DNA of 59,842 nucleotides, from NCBI GenBank assembly GCA_035506155.1, contig DATJPX010000043.1, positions 1 through 59,842 of the forward strand, given 5' to 3'. Positions 1 to 7,968 of this stretch are shown piece after piece (within the stretch, counting starts at the first letter, position 1; each line of letters begins with the position of its first letter). Source of the stretch: UBA877 sp035506155. Lineage in GTDB: Bacteria; Chloroflexota; Anaerolineae; Anaerolineales; Villigracilaceae. The notes under the pieces are model-generated. The model did not search any database and was not told the DNA's origin. It saw only the letters and a program-made list of their open reading frames with translations. Made by a program: the position numbers and the translations under genes.

Positions 1-1
1 G

Positions 2-142
2 GAAATGGTCCTCCCGGGTGACAACGTCGACCTGACCGTGTCCTTGATCGTCCCGGTGGCGCTCGAGCAGGGTTCCAAGTTCGCCATCCGCGAAGGCGGC
101 CTCACCGTCGGCGCTGGCGTCATCACTAAAATCATCGAATAG
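2..142 (+). CDS. tuf: Elongation factor Tu, C-terminal fragment
   Basis: The window opens inside a reading frame whose last 46 residues match the C-terminal beta-barrel domain of EF-Tu, with the characteristic MVLPGDNV near the start and FAIREGG then TVGAGVI before the end. EF-Tu carries aminoacyl-tRNA to the ribosomal A site as a GTP complex. Only domain 3 is visible; the GTPase domain lies outside the window. It ends 14 bases before rpsJ, the usual str-to-S10 junction, so the genes are probably co-transcribed. Identity is certain; the 5' end is missing only because of the window edge. Confidence 0.95.
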   Translation, partial: EMVLPGDNVDLTVSLIVPVALEQGSKFAIREGGLTVGAGVITKIIE

Positions 143-156
143 GTATAGGCAACCAT

Positions 157-465
157 ATGACGAAGCAGAAAATCCGTATCCGCCTCAAGGCGTACGATCA
201 TCGTGTTCTCGACCAGTCTGCCAAGCGGATTGTTGAAACCGCCGAGCGCTCTGGCGCCCATGTGGTTGGCCCGGTACCCTTGCCAACCAAGAAAGAACGG
301 TTTACAATACGCCGCTCGACTTTCATCGACAAAGACTCGCACGAGCACTTTGAAATCCGCACGCACAATCGGCTGATCGACGTCCTGGATCCTGATTCCA
401 AGACGATCGATATGCTGATGCGGCTGAACCTGCCTGCGGGTGTGGATATCGAGATTAAAATCTAG
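157..465 (+). CDS. rpsJ: 30S ribosomal protein S10
   Basis: S10 sits in the head of the 30S subunit and, with NusB, also takes part in antitermination complexes. The 102-residue product has the family length and conserved segments such as IRIRLKAYDH at the start, GPVPLPT in the middle and a C-terminal GVDIEIKI. The ATG at 157 is the only sensible start; its ribosome-binding site is weak, which fits coupling to tuf 14 bases upstream. It heads the S10 cluster but is separated from rplC by an unusually long 222-base gap. Confidence 0.97.
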   Translation: MTKQKIRIRLKAYDHRVLDQSAKRIVETAERSGAHVVGPVPLPTKKERFTIRRSTFIDKDSHEHFEIRTHNRLIDVLDPDSKTIDMLMRLNLPAGVDIEIKI

Positions 466-485
466 CGATCGTCAATTTGTCTGAC

Positions 486-513
486 TGGTCCGACCGGTAG
501 ATTGGTCGGACCA
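486..513 (+). promoter_or_regulatory. 10-bp perfect hairpin in the rpsJ-rplC gap
   Basis: Two perfect 10-base arms, TGGTCCGACC at 486-495 and GGTCGGACCA at 504-513, enclose an 8-base loop. No run of T follows, so it is not a canonical intrinsic terminator. It lies 21 bases after the rpsJ stop. Candidate roles are an mRNA processing or stability element, or part of an autoregulatory leader. The role is inference; the structure is directly visible. Confidence 0.5.
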
Positions 514-639
514 AGAAGACCGAATGACAGCACAAGAACGGTTCTGTTCGTAGGCCCCAAAACCCTGTGTGCCGCGACAGACCGGGTGACTGTGCTGCGA
601 CCGAGATGATGCAGCCGATGCCCAGGCTGACAGTCTCTT

Positions 640-659
640 AGGCGAAGACAACTTCGCCT
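640..659 (+). promoter_or_regulatory. 8-bp hairpin just before the rplC ribosome-binding site
   Basis: AGGCGAAG (640-647) and CTTCGCCT (652-659) form a perfect 8-bp stem closed by the four-base loop ACAA. The stem ends about 12 bases before the GAAGGAG ribosome-binding site of rplC. Its position suits control of rplC translation by a ribosomal protein, L4 being the known repressor of the S10 operon in Escherichia coli. That analogy is inference. Confidence 0.45.
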
Positions 660-687
660 CTATATCAAAAGAAGGAGAAAACCGAGC

Positions 688-1317
688 ATGTTGAAAGGGC
701 TGATTGGCAAGAAGATCGGCATGACCCAGATCTTCGATGAGAACGGTGCGGCTGTACCGGTTACTCTGATCGAAGCTGGGCCTTGCTATGTAACGCAGGT
801 ACGCCTTCCGGAAAAGGAAGGCTACGCAGCGGTGCAACTCGGATTCGATGAGGCCAAACCCAAGCGCCTGACTTCAGGTCAACTGGGTCACCTCAAAAAG
901 AACGAATTGCCTCCGCTGCGTTTTTTGCGCGAGTTTCGCGTTAAGGATGCCGGGCTCAAAGCGGGTGACAAGGTCACCGTCGAGACCTTCGGCATCGGCG
1001 AGCGCGTCGATGTGATCGGGACGAGCAAGGGTAAGGGCTTCGCCGGTGCGGTGAAACGTTACCACTTTGCGGGTGGACCGAAGACCCATGGTGCTTCGGA
1101 CCGTCTGCGCGCCCCCGGCTCGAACTCTTCGACGACCACCCCCGGTCGCGTTTATAAGGGCAGCCGCCGCCCGGGACACATGGGGCATGAGCGGGTGACC
1201 GCCCAGGGCCTCAAAGTCGTCCTGGTCGATGCGGAACGCAACCTGCTGGGCGTGAATGGTGCCGTCCCCGGGCCGAAGGGTGGCCTGGTCATGATTCAGG
1301 ACGCGCGCAAGCAGTAA
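688..1317 (+). CDS. rplC: 50S ribosomal protein L3
   Basis: L3 is an early-assembling 23S rRNA binder near the peptidyl transferase centre. The 209-residue product starts MLKGLIGKKIGMTQIFDE, the classic L3 N-terminus, and has the conserved GTSKGKGFAGAVKRY and later PGHMGHERVT region that reaches into the ribosome core. ATG at 688 is preceded by a strong AGAAGGAG site. It is the first gene after the long structured gap, and rplD follows 23 bases downstream. Confidence 0.97.
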   Translation: MLKGLIGKKIGMTQIFDENGAAVPVTLIEAGPCYVTQVRLPEKEGYAAVQLGFDEAKPKRLTSGQLGHLKKNELPPLRFLREFRVKDAGLKAGDKVTVETFGIGERVDVIGTSKGKGFAGAVKRYHFAGGPKTHGASDRLRAPGSNSSTTTPGRVYKGSRRPGHMGHERVTAQGLKVVLVDAERNLLGVNGAVPGPKGGLVMIQDARKQ

Positions 1318-1340
1318 GCGCTGATGGGAGTATGGGTACT

Positions 1341-1970
1341 ATGAAAGTAGACGTTTTCAACATGAGCGGCGAAAAGGTCAAGACCGTGGAACTCCCGGCC
1401 GAGATCTTCGAAGCCCAAGTGAATATCGACCTGATGCACCAGGCCTTTGTCCAGCAGATGGCCAATGCCCGCCTGGGCACTCACAAGACCAAAACCCGCA
1501 GCGAAGTCTCCGGCGGCGGCAAGAAGCCGTGGAAGCAGAAGGGGACCGGCCGCGCCCGTCAGGGCTCCACGCGGGCTCCGAACTGGGCGCACGGCGGCAA
1601 GATTCACACGCCGCGTCCGCGCAAGTACACCCAGCACCTGCCGGTCAAGATGCGCCGCGCCGCCCTGCGCTCGGCCCTCTCGGCCAAGGCCGCCGAATCC
1701 AGCGTTGTTGTGGTGGATGAGCTGGTCCTGCCCGAAGCCAAGACCCGCCTGATGGCCGAGGCTTTGAACAGCCTGGTCGGCGATGCCAGCGTCCTGATCC
1801 TGGGCGCTGAAAAAGACGCGAACTACGACGTGGTCGCCCGATCGACCAATAATCTTCCGGATGCCAAGCTGTTGATGGCAAATTACGTCAACGTCCGGGA
1901 CCTGCTTGGTTATGACAAACTCGTCATGCCCCTCAAGGCATTGGACGTGTTGAAATCTTTTCTGGTGTAG
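1341..1970 (+). CDS. rplD: 50S ribosomal protein L4
   Basis: L4 binds 23S rRNA, lines the exit tunnel and in some bacteria represses its own operon. The 209-residue product shows the basic tunnel loop (KTRSEVSGGGKKPWKQKG then TGRARQGS) at about 50-75 and a C-terminal LVMPLKALDVL. I chose ATG 1341 (MKVDVF) over the in-frame ATG at 1332 because the GGGAG site at 1326-1330 is 10 bases from the former and only 1 base from the latter. rplW follows 9 bases later. Confidence 0.95.
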   Translation: MKVDVFNMSGEKVKTVELPAEIFEAQVNIDLMHQAFVQQMANARLGTHKTKTRSEVSGGGKKPWKQKGTGRARQGSTRAPNWAHGGKIHTPRPRKYTQHLPVKMRRAALRSALSAKAAESSVVVVDELVLPEAKTRLMAEALNSLVGDASVLILGAEKDANYDVVARSTNNLPDAKLLMANYVNVRDLLGYDKLVMPLKALDVLKSFLV

Positions 1971-1979
1971 GAGGGCAGC

Positions 1980-2279
1980 ATGACAACGATATATGATGTA
2001 ATCCGCCGCCCGTTGGTCACCGAGAAGTCGAACTACCAGTCCAACAAGCTCCACCAGTACACGTTCGAGGTGACGCCTGAAGCCACCCGCACGCTGGTCA
2101 AGGATGCTGTCGAGACGCTGTTCGACGTCAAGGTCGTGAGCGTGAATATTATGAACACGGCTGCCAAGCGCAGCCGCCGCCGCAATCGCCGGCTCCTGCC
2201 GCGTGATCCCGGTTACAAAAAGGCAATCATAACCCTGGCCGAGGGAAACACCCTCGAGATCTTTGAAGGGGTGAAGTAA
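1980..2279 (+). CDS. rplW: 50S ribosomal protein L23
   Basis: L23 lies at the tunnel exit and docks trigger factor and SRP. The 99-residue product begins TTIYDVIRRPLVTEKS, the family signature, and keeps the VNIMNTAAKRSRRRNRR rRNA-binding stretch. A GGAGG site precedes ATG 1980. Its stop TAA shares one base with the rplB start (TAATG), indicating translational coupling. Confidence 0.96.
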   Translation: MTTIYDVIRRPLVTEKSNYQSNKLHQYTFEVTPEATRTLVKDAVETLFDVKVVSVNIMNTAAKRSRRRNRRLLPRDPGYKKAIITLAEGNTLEIFEGVK

Positions 2280-3115
2280 TGGCTGTCAAGAAGTACAAAC
2301 CCACTACGCCCGGCCAGCGGGGGATGACCGGATATACGTTCGAAGAGATTACGAAATCCACTCCCGAACGCAGCCTGTTGATCGCACGGCGTGAGCACGG
2401 CGGCCGCAATTCCTATGGCCGGGTGACCGTTCGCCATCGCGGTGGCGGGAACCGTGGCTATATCCGCATCGTGGACTTCAAGCGGGAAAAGCACAACATC
2501 CCGGCGAAGGTCGCGGCGATCGAATACGATCCGAACCGCACAGCCCGCCTGGCGCTCCTGTTCTACGCCGATGGCGAGAAGCGCTACATCGTTGCCCCTC
2601 TGGGGATCAAAGTCGGCGATACGCTGATTTCCGGCCCCCAGGCGGAGATCCGCCCCGGCAACTGCCTGCCCCTTTCGAATATCCCTGTCGGTACCATGGT
2701 CCACAACCTCGAGCTGAAAGAGGGCAAGGGTGGCCAACTGGTCCGATCGGCAGGCGGCGCTGCACAGTTGCTGGCCAAGGAAGGTGAGTACGCCCAGATC
2801 CGCCTGCCTTCGGGCGAGGTTCGCCTGGTCCGCCAGACCTGCTACGCCACCATCGGTCAGGTCGGCAACCTGGATCACAACAACATCAAACTCGGTAAGG
2901 CCGGACGCAAGCGCCACATGGGCATCCGCCCGACTGTCCGTGGTACTGCCATGAGCCCCCGCGATCACCCGCATGGTGGTGGCGAAGGCCGGCAGCCGGC
3001 CGGTATGCCGGGTCCGAAGACCCCCTGGGGTCGCCCTGCACGCGGTTACAAGACTCGCCGCAACAAGCGGTCTGACAAGTACATCGTGCGCCGCCGCAGC
3101 AAGTCGAAACGCTAG
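2279..3115 (+). CDS. rplB: 50S ribosomal protein L2
   Basis: L2 is a core 23S rRNA binder required for subunit joining and peptidyl transfer. The 278-residue length is typical. The conserved N-terminal KKYKPTTPGQRGMTG, the central VGNLDHNNIKLGKAGRKRH and the C-terminal RGTAMSPRDHPHGGGEGR (with the functionally important histidines) are all intact, followed by the basic tail. Start ATG overlaps the rplW stop by one base. Confidence 0.98.
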   Translation: MAVKKYKPTTPGQRGMTGYTFEEITKSTPERSLLIARREHGGRNSYGRVTVRHRGGGNRGYIRIVDFKREKHNIPAKVAAIEYDPNRTARLALLFYADGEKRYIVAPLGIKVGDTLISGPQAEIRPGNCLPLSNIPVGTMVHNLELKEGKGGQLVRSAGGAAQLLAKEGEYAQIRLPSGEVRLVRQTCYATIGQVGNLDHNNIKLGKAGRKRHMGIRPTVRGTAMSPRDHPHGGGEGRQPAGMPGPKTPWGRPARGYKTRRNKRSDKYIVRRRSKSKR

Positions 3116-3144
3116 GCGCTGAGTAGGATGCGAGGTAAGCAAAT

Positions 3145-3426
3145 ATGTCTCGTTCATTGAAAAAAGGGCCATTCATTGCCCCGAAACTTTTGAAGAAGAT
3201 TGAAGCGATGAACCAGAAGGGCGAGAAGAAAGTCATCCGCACCTGGAGTCGCGCCAGCGTAATCTTCCCGCAGATGGTCGGACACACCATTGCAGTCCAT
3301 GACGGCCGCCGGCATGTACCGATTTACATCACCGAAAACATGGTCGGCCATCGTCTGGGCGAATTCGCCCCGACCCGCCTGTTCCGTGGCCACGTAACCG
3401 GCGAGAAGACCGCCAAGGCTGCCTAG
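3145..3426 (+). CDS. rpsS: 30S ribosomal protein S19
   Basis: S19 is in the 30S head near the A-site finger. The 93-residue product has the near-invariant MSRSLKKGPFIAPKLLKKI start and the later GHRLGEFAPTR and FRGHV motifs. It stands 29 bases after rplB and 10 bases before rplV within the S10 cluster. Length and order are standard. Confidence 0.97.
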   Translation: MSRSLKKGPFIAPKLLKKIEAMNQKGEKKVIRTWSRASVIFPQMVGHTIAVHDGRRHVPIYITENMVGHRLGEFAPTRLFRGHVTGEKTAKAA

Positions 3427-3436
3427 GAGACGGACA

Positions 3437-3784
3437 ATGGCTCACGATATTCGTGCTCAATTGCGTTACCTGTCCATCTCGGCCCAGAAGGTCCGCTTGG
3501 TGGTCGACCTCGTGCGCGGCAAGAGCGCTACGCAGGCGATGGAAATTCTGCGCTTTGCGCCTCAGGCCGGTGCACTGCCCGTGTCCAAGTTGCTGGCTTC
3601 AGCGATTGCAAATGCCGAAGAGAATTTCGGTGTCAGCCGCGACGACCTGTTTGTAGACAAGATCTTTGCCGATGAAGCGCCCACCCGCAAGTGGCGCCGC
3701 TTTGGGGCACGCGGTCGCTTCAAGCCGATTATGCGTCGTTCGTCGCATGTAACCGTTGTGTTGCGCGAACGTGAGGCTGCCTAA
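3437..3784 (+). CDS. rplV: 50S ribosomal protein L22
   Basis: L22 helps form the nascent-peptide tunnel and its loop is a site of macrolide resistance mutations. The 115-residue product shows the helical N-terminal half (SAQKVRLVVDLVRGKS), conserved LLASAIANAEENF and the extended tunnel loop ending SSHVTVVLRE. A GGAG site precedes ATG 3437. The rpsC start lies 28 bases downstream. Confidence 0.97.
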   Translation: MAHDIRAQLRYLSISAQKVRLVVDLVRGKSATQAMEILRFAPQAGALPVSKLLASAIANAEENFGVSRDDLFVDKIFADEAPTRKWRRFGARGRFKPIMRRSSHVTVVLREREAA

Positions 3785-3812
3785 GCGGCAAGGAAAGGAC
3801 GAAGGATATCTT

Positions 3813-4490
3813 ATGGGTCGCAAAGTACATCCGATTGGTTTTCGCCTGAACGTCACTCAGGACTGGCGCGGCCGCTGGTTCGCAGAAGGCGCCCAGTATC
3901 GCGAACAGCTCGAGCAGGATTTTTCCATCCGCGAAATGATCTATGCGGAAGCTGGCCGTGCAGGCGTCTCCCGCATCGACGTGGAGCGCTATCCCGGCAA
4001 GCTGAAGGTGGCTGTCTTCACCGCCAAGCCCGGAATCCTGATCGGCCGCAAGGGTGAAGGCATCAAGAAGATCCGCGTCAGCCTGGAAGGGTTGACCGGC
4101 AAGAAAGTCGATCTGGACATCAAGGAAATCAAGGCTCCGGATTGTGACGCTTACCTGGTTGCACACAACATCGCCGACCAGCTGGAACGCCGTATCAGCT
4201 ACCGGCGGGCGATGAAGCGTGCCATCCAGCAGGCCATGCGCCAGGGCGCCCAGGGCATCAAGATCGAATGCGGCGGCCGTTTGGCCGGCGCGGAGATGGC
4301 CCGCAACGTCTGGCTGCGGGATGGACGCGTGCCGCTGCAAACCCTGCGTGCCGACATCGAATTCGCCCGTTGCGAAGCCACCACCACTTACGGCCAAATT
4401 GGCATCAAGGTGTGGGTCTACCATGGCGAAATGAAGCCCGAAGTGGAAGAAAAAGTCGAGACGACCGAAGGCGTCTACGTCAGCGAGTAG
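3813..4490 (+). CDS. rpsC: 30S ribosomal protein S3
   Basis: S3 lies at the mRNA entry channel and contributes to mRNA unwinding. I placed the start at ATG 3813 (MGRKVHPIGFRLNVTQDW), the canonical S3 N-terminus, giving 225 residues; an earlier in-frame ATG at 3756 would overlap rplV. The KH domain motif GRKGEGIKKI is near residue 90, and GIKIECGGRLAGAEMAR near 160. The acidic C-terminal tail is short. Confidence 0.97.
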   Translation: MGRKVHPIGFRLNVTQDWRGRWFAEGAQYREQLEQDFSIREMIYAEAGRAGVSRIDVERYPGKLKVAVFTAKPGILIGRKGEGIKKIRVSLEGLTGKKVDLDIKEIKAPDCDAYLVAHNIADQLERRISYRRAMKRAIQQAMRQGAQGIKIECGGRLAGAEMARNVWLRDGRVPLQTLRADIEFARCEATTTYGQIGIKVWVYHGEMKPEVEEKVETTEGVYVSE

Positions 4491-4520
4491 CCGCGGTGTC
4501 TGTAGAGTGAGGTTGATGCT

Positions 4521-4952
4521 ATGTTAATGCCAAAACGTGTGAAATACCGCAAGCAGATGCGTGGCCGCATGAAGGGCAAGGAATCCCGCGGTGTCGAGAT
4601 TTCCTTCGGCGAATACGGTCTGTTGGCTCTGGAACCGGGGTGGGTGACTGCCCGTCAAATCGAAGCTGCCCGCCGCACCCTCGTACATGCGATGAAGCGC
4701 CGCGGCAAGGTCTGGATCCGCATCTTCCCGGACAAGCCCTATACCCAGAAACCGCCCGAAACCCGTATGGGTAAAGGCAAGGGTGGGGTGGAGTACTGGG
4801 TGGCAGTGGTCAAGCCAGGCCGGGTCATGTTCGAAGTCGGCGGCCTGGACGAGGCGACGGCCAAGGAAGCCCTTGGACTCGCCCGCCGCAAGTTCGCCAT
4901 CAAGACCAAGGTCATTGCCCGCCATGATGTGACCCTAGGAGAACAGGCATGA
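4521..4952 (+). CDS. rplP: 50S ribosomal protein L16
   Basis: L16 binds near the A site and organises 5S/23S contacts. The 143-residue product begins MLMPKRVKYRKQMRGRMKG and carries the conserved PDKPYTQKPPETRMGKGKG and EVGG motifs. Either ATG 4521 or the in-frame ATG at 4527 could be used. The last codons overlap the rpmC start by 4 bases, suggesting coupled translation. Confidence 0.96.
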   Translation: MLMPKRVKYRKQMRGRMKGKESRGVEISFGEYGLLALEPGWVTARQIEAARRTLVHAMKRRGKVWIRIFPDKPYTQKPPETRMGKGKGGVEYWVAVVKPGRVMFEVGGLDEATAKEALGLARRKFAIKTKVIARHDVTLGEQA

Positions 4953-5161
4953 AACCGCAGGATATTCGCAAGATGTCTGTCGATGAATTGCAGGCCAAAG
5001 TCCAGGATACTCGCGAAGAGTTGATGAAACTCCGCTTCCAACAGGTTACCGGTCAACTGACCGATACCAGCCGCCTGCGCCAAGTACGACGCGAAATTGC
5101 CCGTATGGAAACAATCCTGAAAGAGTCCCGTCAGACGGCTGTACAGGAAGGTGAAGCATGA
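4949..5161 (+). CDS. rpmC: 50S ribosomal protein L29
   Basis: L29 is a small helical protein beside L23 at the tunnel exit. The 70-residue product has the standard ELQAKVQDTREELMKLRFQ helix and the VRREIARMETILKE second helix. It overlaps rplP by 4 bases and the following rpsQ by 4 bases, so the three genes are translationally coupled. Confidence 0.96.
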   Translation: MKPQDIRKMSVDELQAKVQDTREELMKLRFQQVTGQLTDTSRLRQVRREIARMETILKESRQTAVQEGEA

Positions 5162-5502
5162 ATAACCGTCGTCGTTTAGCTGGTGTCGTCACCAGCAACA
5201 AAATGACAAAAACTGTGGTCGTGGAGATCGGCCGTACCTACCGGCATCCACTCTACCGGAAAGTCGTCCATTCGAGCCGACGCGTCAAGGCGCACGACGA
5301 ACTGGGTTGCCAGATCGGCGACGAAGTCCAGATCGTCGAGAGCCGCCCGATGTCCCGCGACAAGCGCTGGGTGGTCGAGACGATCCTCAAGCATGAAATT
5401 CGCACCGCCGATACCGGCGTGGCGGAAGTCGCTGCAGCGGATGTCGTGACTGAGACAGCTCCGGCGGCTGCGGATGAATCCCCGGCGGAGGTCCAGTCAT
5501 GA
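5158..5502 (+). CDS. rpsQ: 30S ribosomal protein S17 with C-terminal extension
   Basis: S17 is a primary 16S rRNA binder of the OB fold. Residues 1-80 hold the family core (RRRLAGVVTSNKMTKTVVVE, then YRKVVHSSRRVKAHDE and the GDEVQIVESRPMSRDKRW signature). At 114 residues it is about 30 longer than usual; the extra tail (roughly 82-114) is rich in Ala, Glu, Asp and Val and of low complexity. The tail is in frame and ends exactly at the rplN overlap, so it looks real. No function can be assigned to it. Confidence 0.95.
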   Translation: MNNRRRLAGVVTSNKMTKTVVVEIGRTYRHPLYRKVVHSSRRVKAHDELGCQIGDEVQIVESRPMSRDKRWVVETILKHEIRTADTGVAEVAAADVVTETAPAAADESPAEVQS

Positions 5503-5870
5503 TCCAGCACGAGTCTCGCCTGAAAGTCGCCGATAACACCGGCGCTCGTGAACTGCTCGTGATCCATGTCATGGGTGGCTCCACCCGGCGATACGGCGCG
5601 ATCGGTGACACTGTGGTGGCCGCCGTCCAATCCGCCGCCCCGCAGGGATCGGTCAAGAAGTCGGAAGTCGTCAAGGCTGTGATCGTCCGTTGCACCAAAG
5701 AATGGCGCCGTGAGGACGGATCCTACATCCGTTTCGATGACAACGCCGCCGTCATCCTGGATACGGATGGCCAGAATCCCAAAGGCAGCCGCATTTTCGG
5801 ACCAGTGGCACGTGAACTGCGCGAAAAGGGCTTCATGAAGATTGTTTCCCTGGCGCCGGAAGTGCTCTAG
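5499..5870 (+). CDS. rplN: 50S ribosomal protein L14
   Basis: L14 lies at the subunit interface and contacts L19 and bridge B5/B8. The 123-residue product starts MIQHESRLKVADNTGARE and has the conserved IRFDDNAAVILD and GSRIFGPVARELRE motifs. Its start overlaps the rpsQ stop by 4 bases. Length and order are standard. Confidence 0.97.
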   Translation: MIQHESRLKVADNTGARELLVIHVMGGSTRRYGAIGDTVVAAVQSAAPQGSVKKSEVVKAVIVRCTKEWRREDGSYIRFDDNAAVILDTDGQNPKGSRIFGPVARELREKGFMKIVSLAPEVL

Positions 5871-5888
5871 GCCATTGAGGAGTGAACG

Positions 5889-6218
5889 ATGAACGTCAAG
5901 ATCCGAAAAGGTGATACCGTTGAGTTGATCAGCGGAAAAATAGAGGAAAAAGGCAAACGCGGCGAGGTGATCAAGGTCTTGCCGGACGAGCGGCAGGTTG
6001 TGGTGCAAGGTTTGAATATCCACACCAAGCATCAGAAGCAGGTCCAGACTCAGGGTCGGACGATCAACCCTGGCCGCATGAAGTTCGAGGCTCCGATTGA
6101 CATCTCCAATGTCATGCTGGTCTGCCCCAAGTGCGGCGAACCGGCGCGTGTCTCTGTCCAGCGAGATGATGATGGCGCCCATCGCGTCTGCAAGAAGTGT
6201 CAGGCGTTGATAGACTAG
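5889..6218 (+). CDS. rplX: 50S ribosomal protein L24
   Basis: L24 is an assembly initiator for the 50S subunit and contains a KOW motif, visible here as KIRKGDTVELISGKIEEKGK near the start. The 109-residue product ends in a possible zinc ribbon: CPKCGEPARV around residue 78 and CKKCQALID at the end. A GAGG site precedes ATG 5889. Confidence 0.95.
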   Translation: MNVKIRKGDTVELISGKIEEKGKRGEVIKVLPDERQVVVQGLNIHTKHQKQVQTQGRTINPGRMKFEAPIDISNVMLVCPKCGEPARVSVQRDDDGAHRVCKKCQALID

Positions 6219-6239
6219 CCGCCAGTGGAGCAATAATTT

Positions 6240-6785
6240 ATGAATAGAATGCAAGAACGATATCAGAAAGAAGCTGTTCCCGGCCTGCGTAAAGCCTTTG
6301 CATACAAGAATGTCATGCAGGTACCGCGCATCGACAAGATCGTGTTGAACATCGGCCTGGGGAGCGAACAGGACAATGCCAAGGCTCTCGAAGCCGCCAT
6401 GGGCGATATGACCACGATTTCCGGGCAGAAGCCTGTCATGACCAAGGCTCGCCGGAGCATCGCCAACTTCAAGCTCCGTGAAGGTCGCATCATTGGCACC
6501 AAGGTGACCCTGCGCGGTGACAAGATGTGGGCTTTCCTGGATCGGCTGGTCAACGTTGCCCTGCCGCGCGTGCGTGACTTCCGTGGGGTTTCCCCGGACG
6601 CTTTCGACGGACGCGGCAACTATACGCTTGGCCTGCGCGACCAGTTGATCTTCCCGGAAATCGAGTACGACAAGATCGATAAAATGAGAGGCATGGAGGT
6701 CACCATCGTGACCACGGCCCAATCTGACGATCATGCACGGCTGATGCTGCAGCTGCTGGGCATGCCGTTCAAGAAGGAAGCATAA
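6240..6785 (+). CDS. rplE: 50S ribosomal protein L5
   Basis: L5 binds 5S rRNA and contacts the P-site tRNA. The 181-residue product has conserved MQVPRIDKIVLNIGLG, SGQKPVMTKARRSIANFKLR and the C-terminal GMEVTIVTTA motif. Start ATG 6240 follows rplX by 21 bases; rpsN begins 2 bases after its stop. Confidence 0.97.
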   Translation: MNRMQERYQKEAVPGLRKAFAYKNVMQVPRIDKIVLNIGLGSEQDNAKALEAAMGDMTTISGQKPVMTKARRSIANFKLREGRIIGTKVTLRGDKMWAFLDRLVNVALPRVRDFRGVSPDAFDGRGNYTLGLRDQLIFPEIEYDKIDKMRGMEVTIVTTAQSDDHARLMLQLLGMPFKKEA

Positions 6786-6787
6786 CT

Positions 6788-6970
6788 ATGGCAAGTACTT
6801 GCATGAAGTATCGTGAACAACGTCGGAAATATTCCAATCAGGTGCGTCATCGCTGCTCCCGCTGCGGACGTCCACGCGGTTATATTCGTCGTTTCGGTCT
6901 TTGCCGGATTTGCTTCCGTGAGTTGGCGCTGGAAGGAAAAATCCCCGGCGTCGTGAAATCATCCTGGTAA
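6788..6970 (+). CDS. rpsN: 30S ribosomal protein S14, zinc-binding type
   Basis: The 60-residue product is the short S14 form with two CxxC pairs, CSRCGRPRG and CRICFRELA, that bind zinc in the 30S head. It starts 2 bases after rplE. No second S14 gene is in the window, so this is presumably the main form. Confidence 0.97.
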   Translation: MASTCMKYREQRRKYSNQVRHRCSRCGRPRGYIRRFGLCRICFRELALEGKIPGVVKSSW

Positions 6971-6988
6971 CCGGGTGGAGGTAGGAAT

Positions 6989-7402
6989 ATGAGCGTTAAT
7001 GATCCTATTGCTGATATGCTGACCCGCATCCGCAACGCAACCATGAGCGGACAGGCTTTGACGGCCATGCCCAATTCCAAGATCAAGGTGGAAATTGCCA
7101 AGATCTTGAAAGAGGAAGGCTATCTTGAAAACTTCGAGGTTGCCGACGGAGAACAGCCCAGCCAGAAAATTCTGCGCATCAAGATCAAGTATTTCGGTGA
7201 GCGCCGCGAGCGCAAATCGGTAATTACTGGCATCGAACGCGTCAGCCGCCCTGGTCGCCGTGTCTATACCAAGAAACAGGATATTCCCTGGGTGCTTTCG
7301 GGTATTGGCGTTGCCATCCTATCCACGCCCAAGGGTATCATGACCGGTCAGCGTGCTCGCCAACTGGGCGTCGGCGGCGAGATCCTCTGCAAGGTCTGGT
7401 AG
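6989..7402 (+). CDS. rpsH: 30S ribosomal protein S8
   Basis: S8 binds helix 21 of 16S rRNA and in E. coli represses the spc operon. The 137-residue product starts NDPIADMLTRIRNATM and has the C-terminal signature STPKGIMTGQRARQLGVGGE. A GGAGG site precedes ATG 6989. Confidence 0.97.
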   Translation: MSVNDPIADMLTRIRNATMSGQALTAMPNSKIKVEIAKILKEEGYLENFEVADGEQPSQKILRIKIKYFGERRERKSVITGIERVSRPGRRVYTKKQDIPWVLSGIGVAILSTPKGIMTGQRARQLGVGGEILCKVW

Positions 7403-7417
7403 AGAGGAGGAGGAAAA

Positions 7418-7966
7418 GTGTCTCGAGTTGGACGTATGCCCGTAGTTGTCCCGGCAGGTGTGCAGATTGAAATCAACGGCACGCACGTCGGTGTAAAGGG
7501 TCCCAAAGGCGAATTGAAACGCGCATTCTCCCCGTTGATCGGGATTGCGATGGAAAACGGCCAGGTTGTGATCACCCGCAAGTCGGATCAGCCTGCCGAA
7601 CGCGCCTTGCACGGAACGACCCGCGCGGTGCTTGCCAATATGATCCATGGCGTAAGCGCCGGTTTTGAGCGCATTCTGGAAATCGAAGGCGTGGGCTACC
7701 GCGCCGAGCTGAACGGCAAGAACCTGGTCCTTTACATGGGGTATTCGCACCCCGTCGAGGTCGAGCCGCCGGCTGGGATTTCCTTTGATGTAGATACGAA
7801 AGCCCGCCAGGTCTTCGTGCGTGGCTTTGATAAAGAGTTGGTCGGCCAAATTGCGGCAAATATCCGCAACGTCCGCCCGCCGGAACCTTATCACGGCAAG
7901 GGTTTGCACTACCTGGGTGAGAAGATCCGCCGCAAGGCTGGCAAGGCCGGAAAGGCAGCGAAGTAA
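7418..7966 (+). CDS. rplF: 50S ribosomal protein L6
   Basis: L6 sits near the factor-binding site. The 182-residue product has both L6 repeats and the C-terminal motif VRPPEPYHGKGLHYLGEKI. The start is GTG at 7418, six bases after a very strong GAGGAGGAGG site. rplR begins 2 bases after the stop. Confidence 0.97.
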   Translation: MSRVGRMPVVVPAGVQIEINGTHVGVKGPKGELKRAFSPLIGIAMENGQVVITRKSDQPAERALHGTTRAVLANMIHGVSAGFERILEIEGVGYRAELNGKNLVLYMGYSHPVEVEPPAGISFDVDTKARQVFVRGFDKELVGQIAANIRNVRPPEPYHGKGLHYLGEKIRRKAGKAGKAAK

Positions 7967-7968
7967 TC

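Noticed and set aside
5253..6734. A 493-codon minus-strand frame across rpsQ-rplN-rplX-rplE
   Set aside because: It covers four clear ribosomal protein genes; it has no plausible product.
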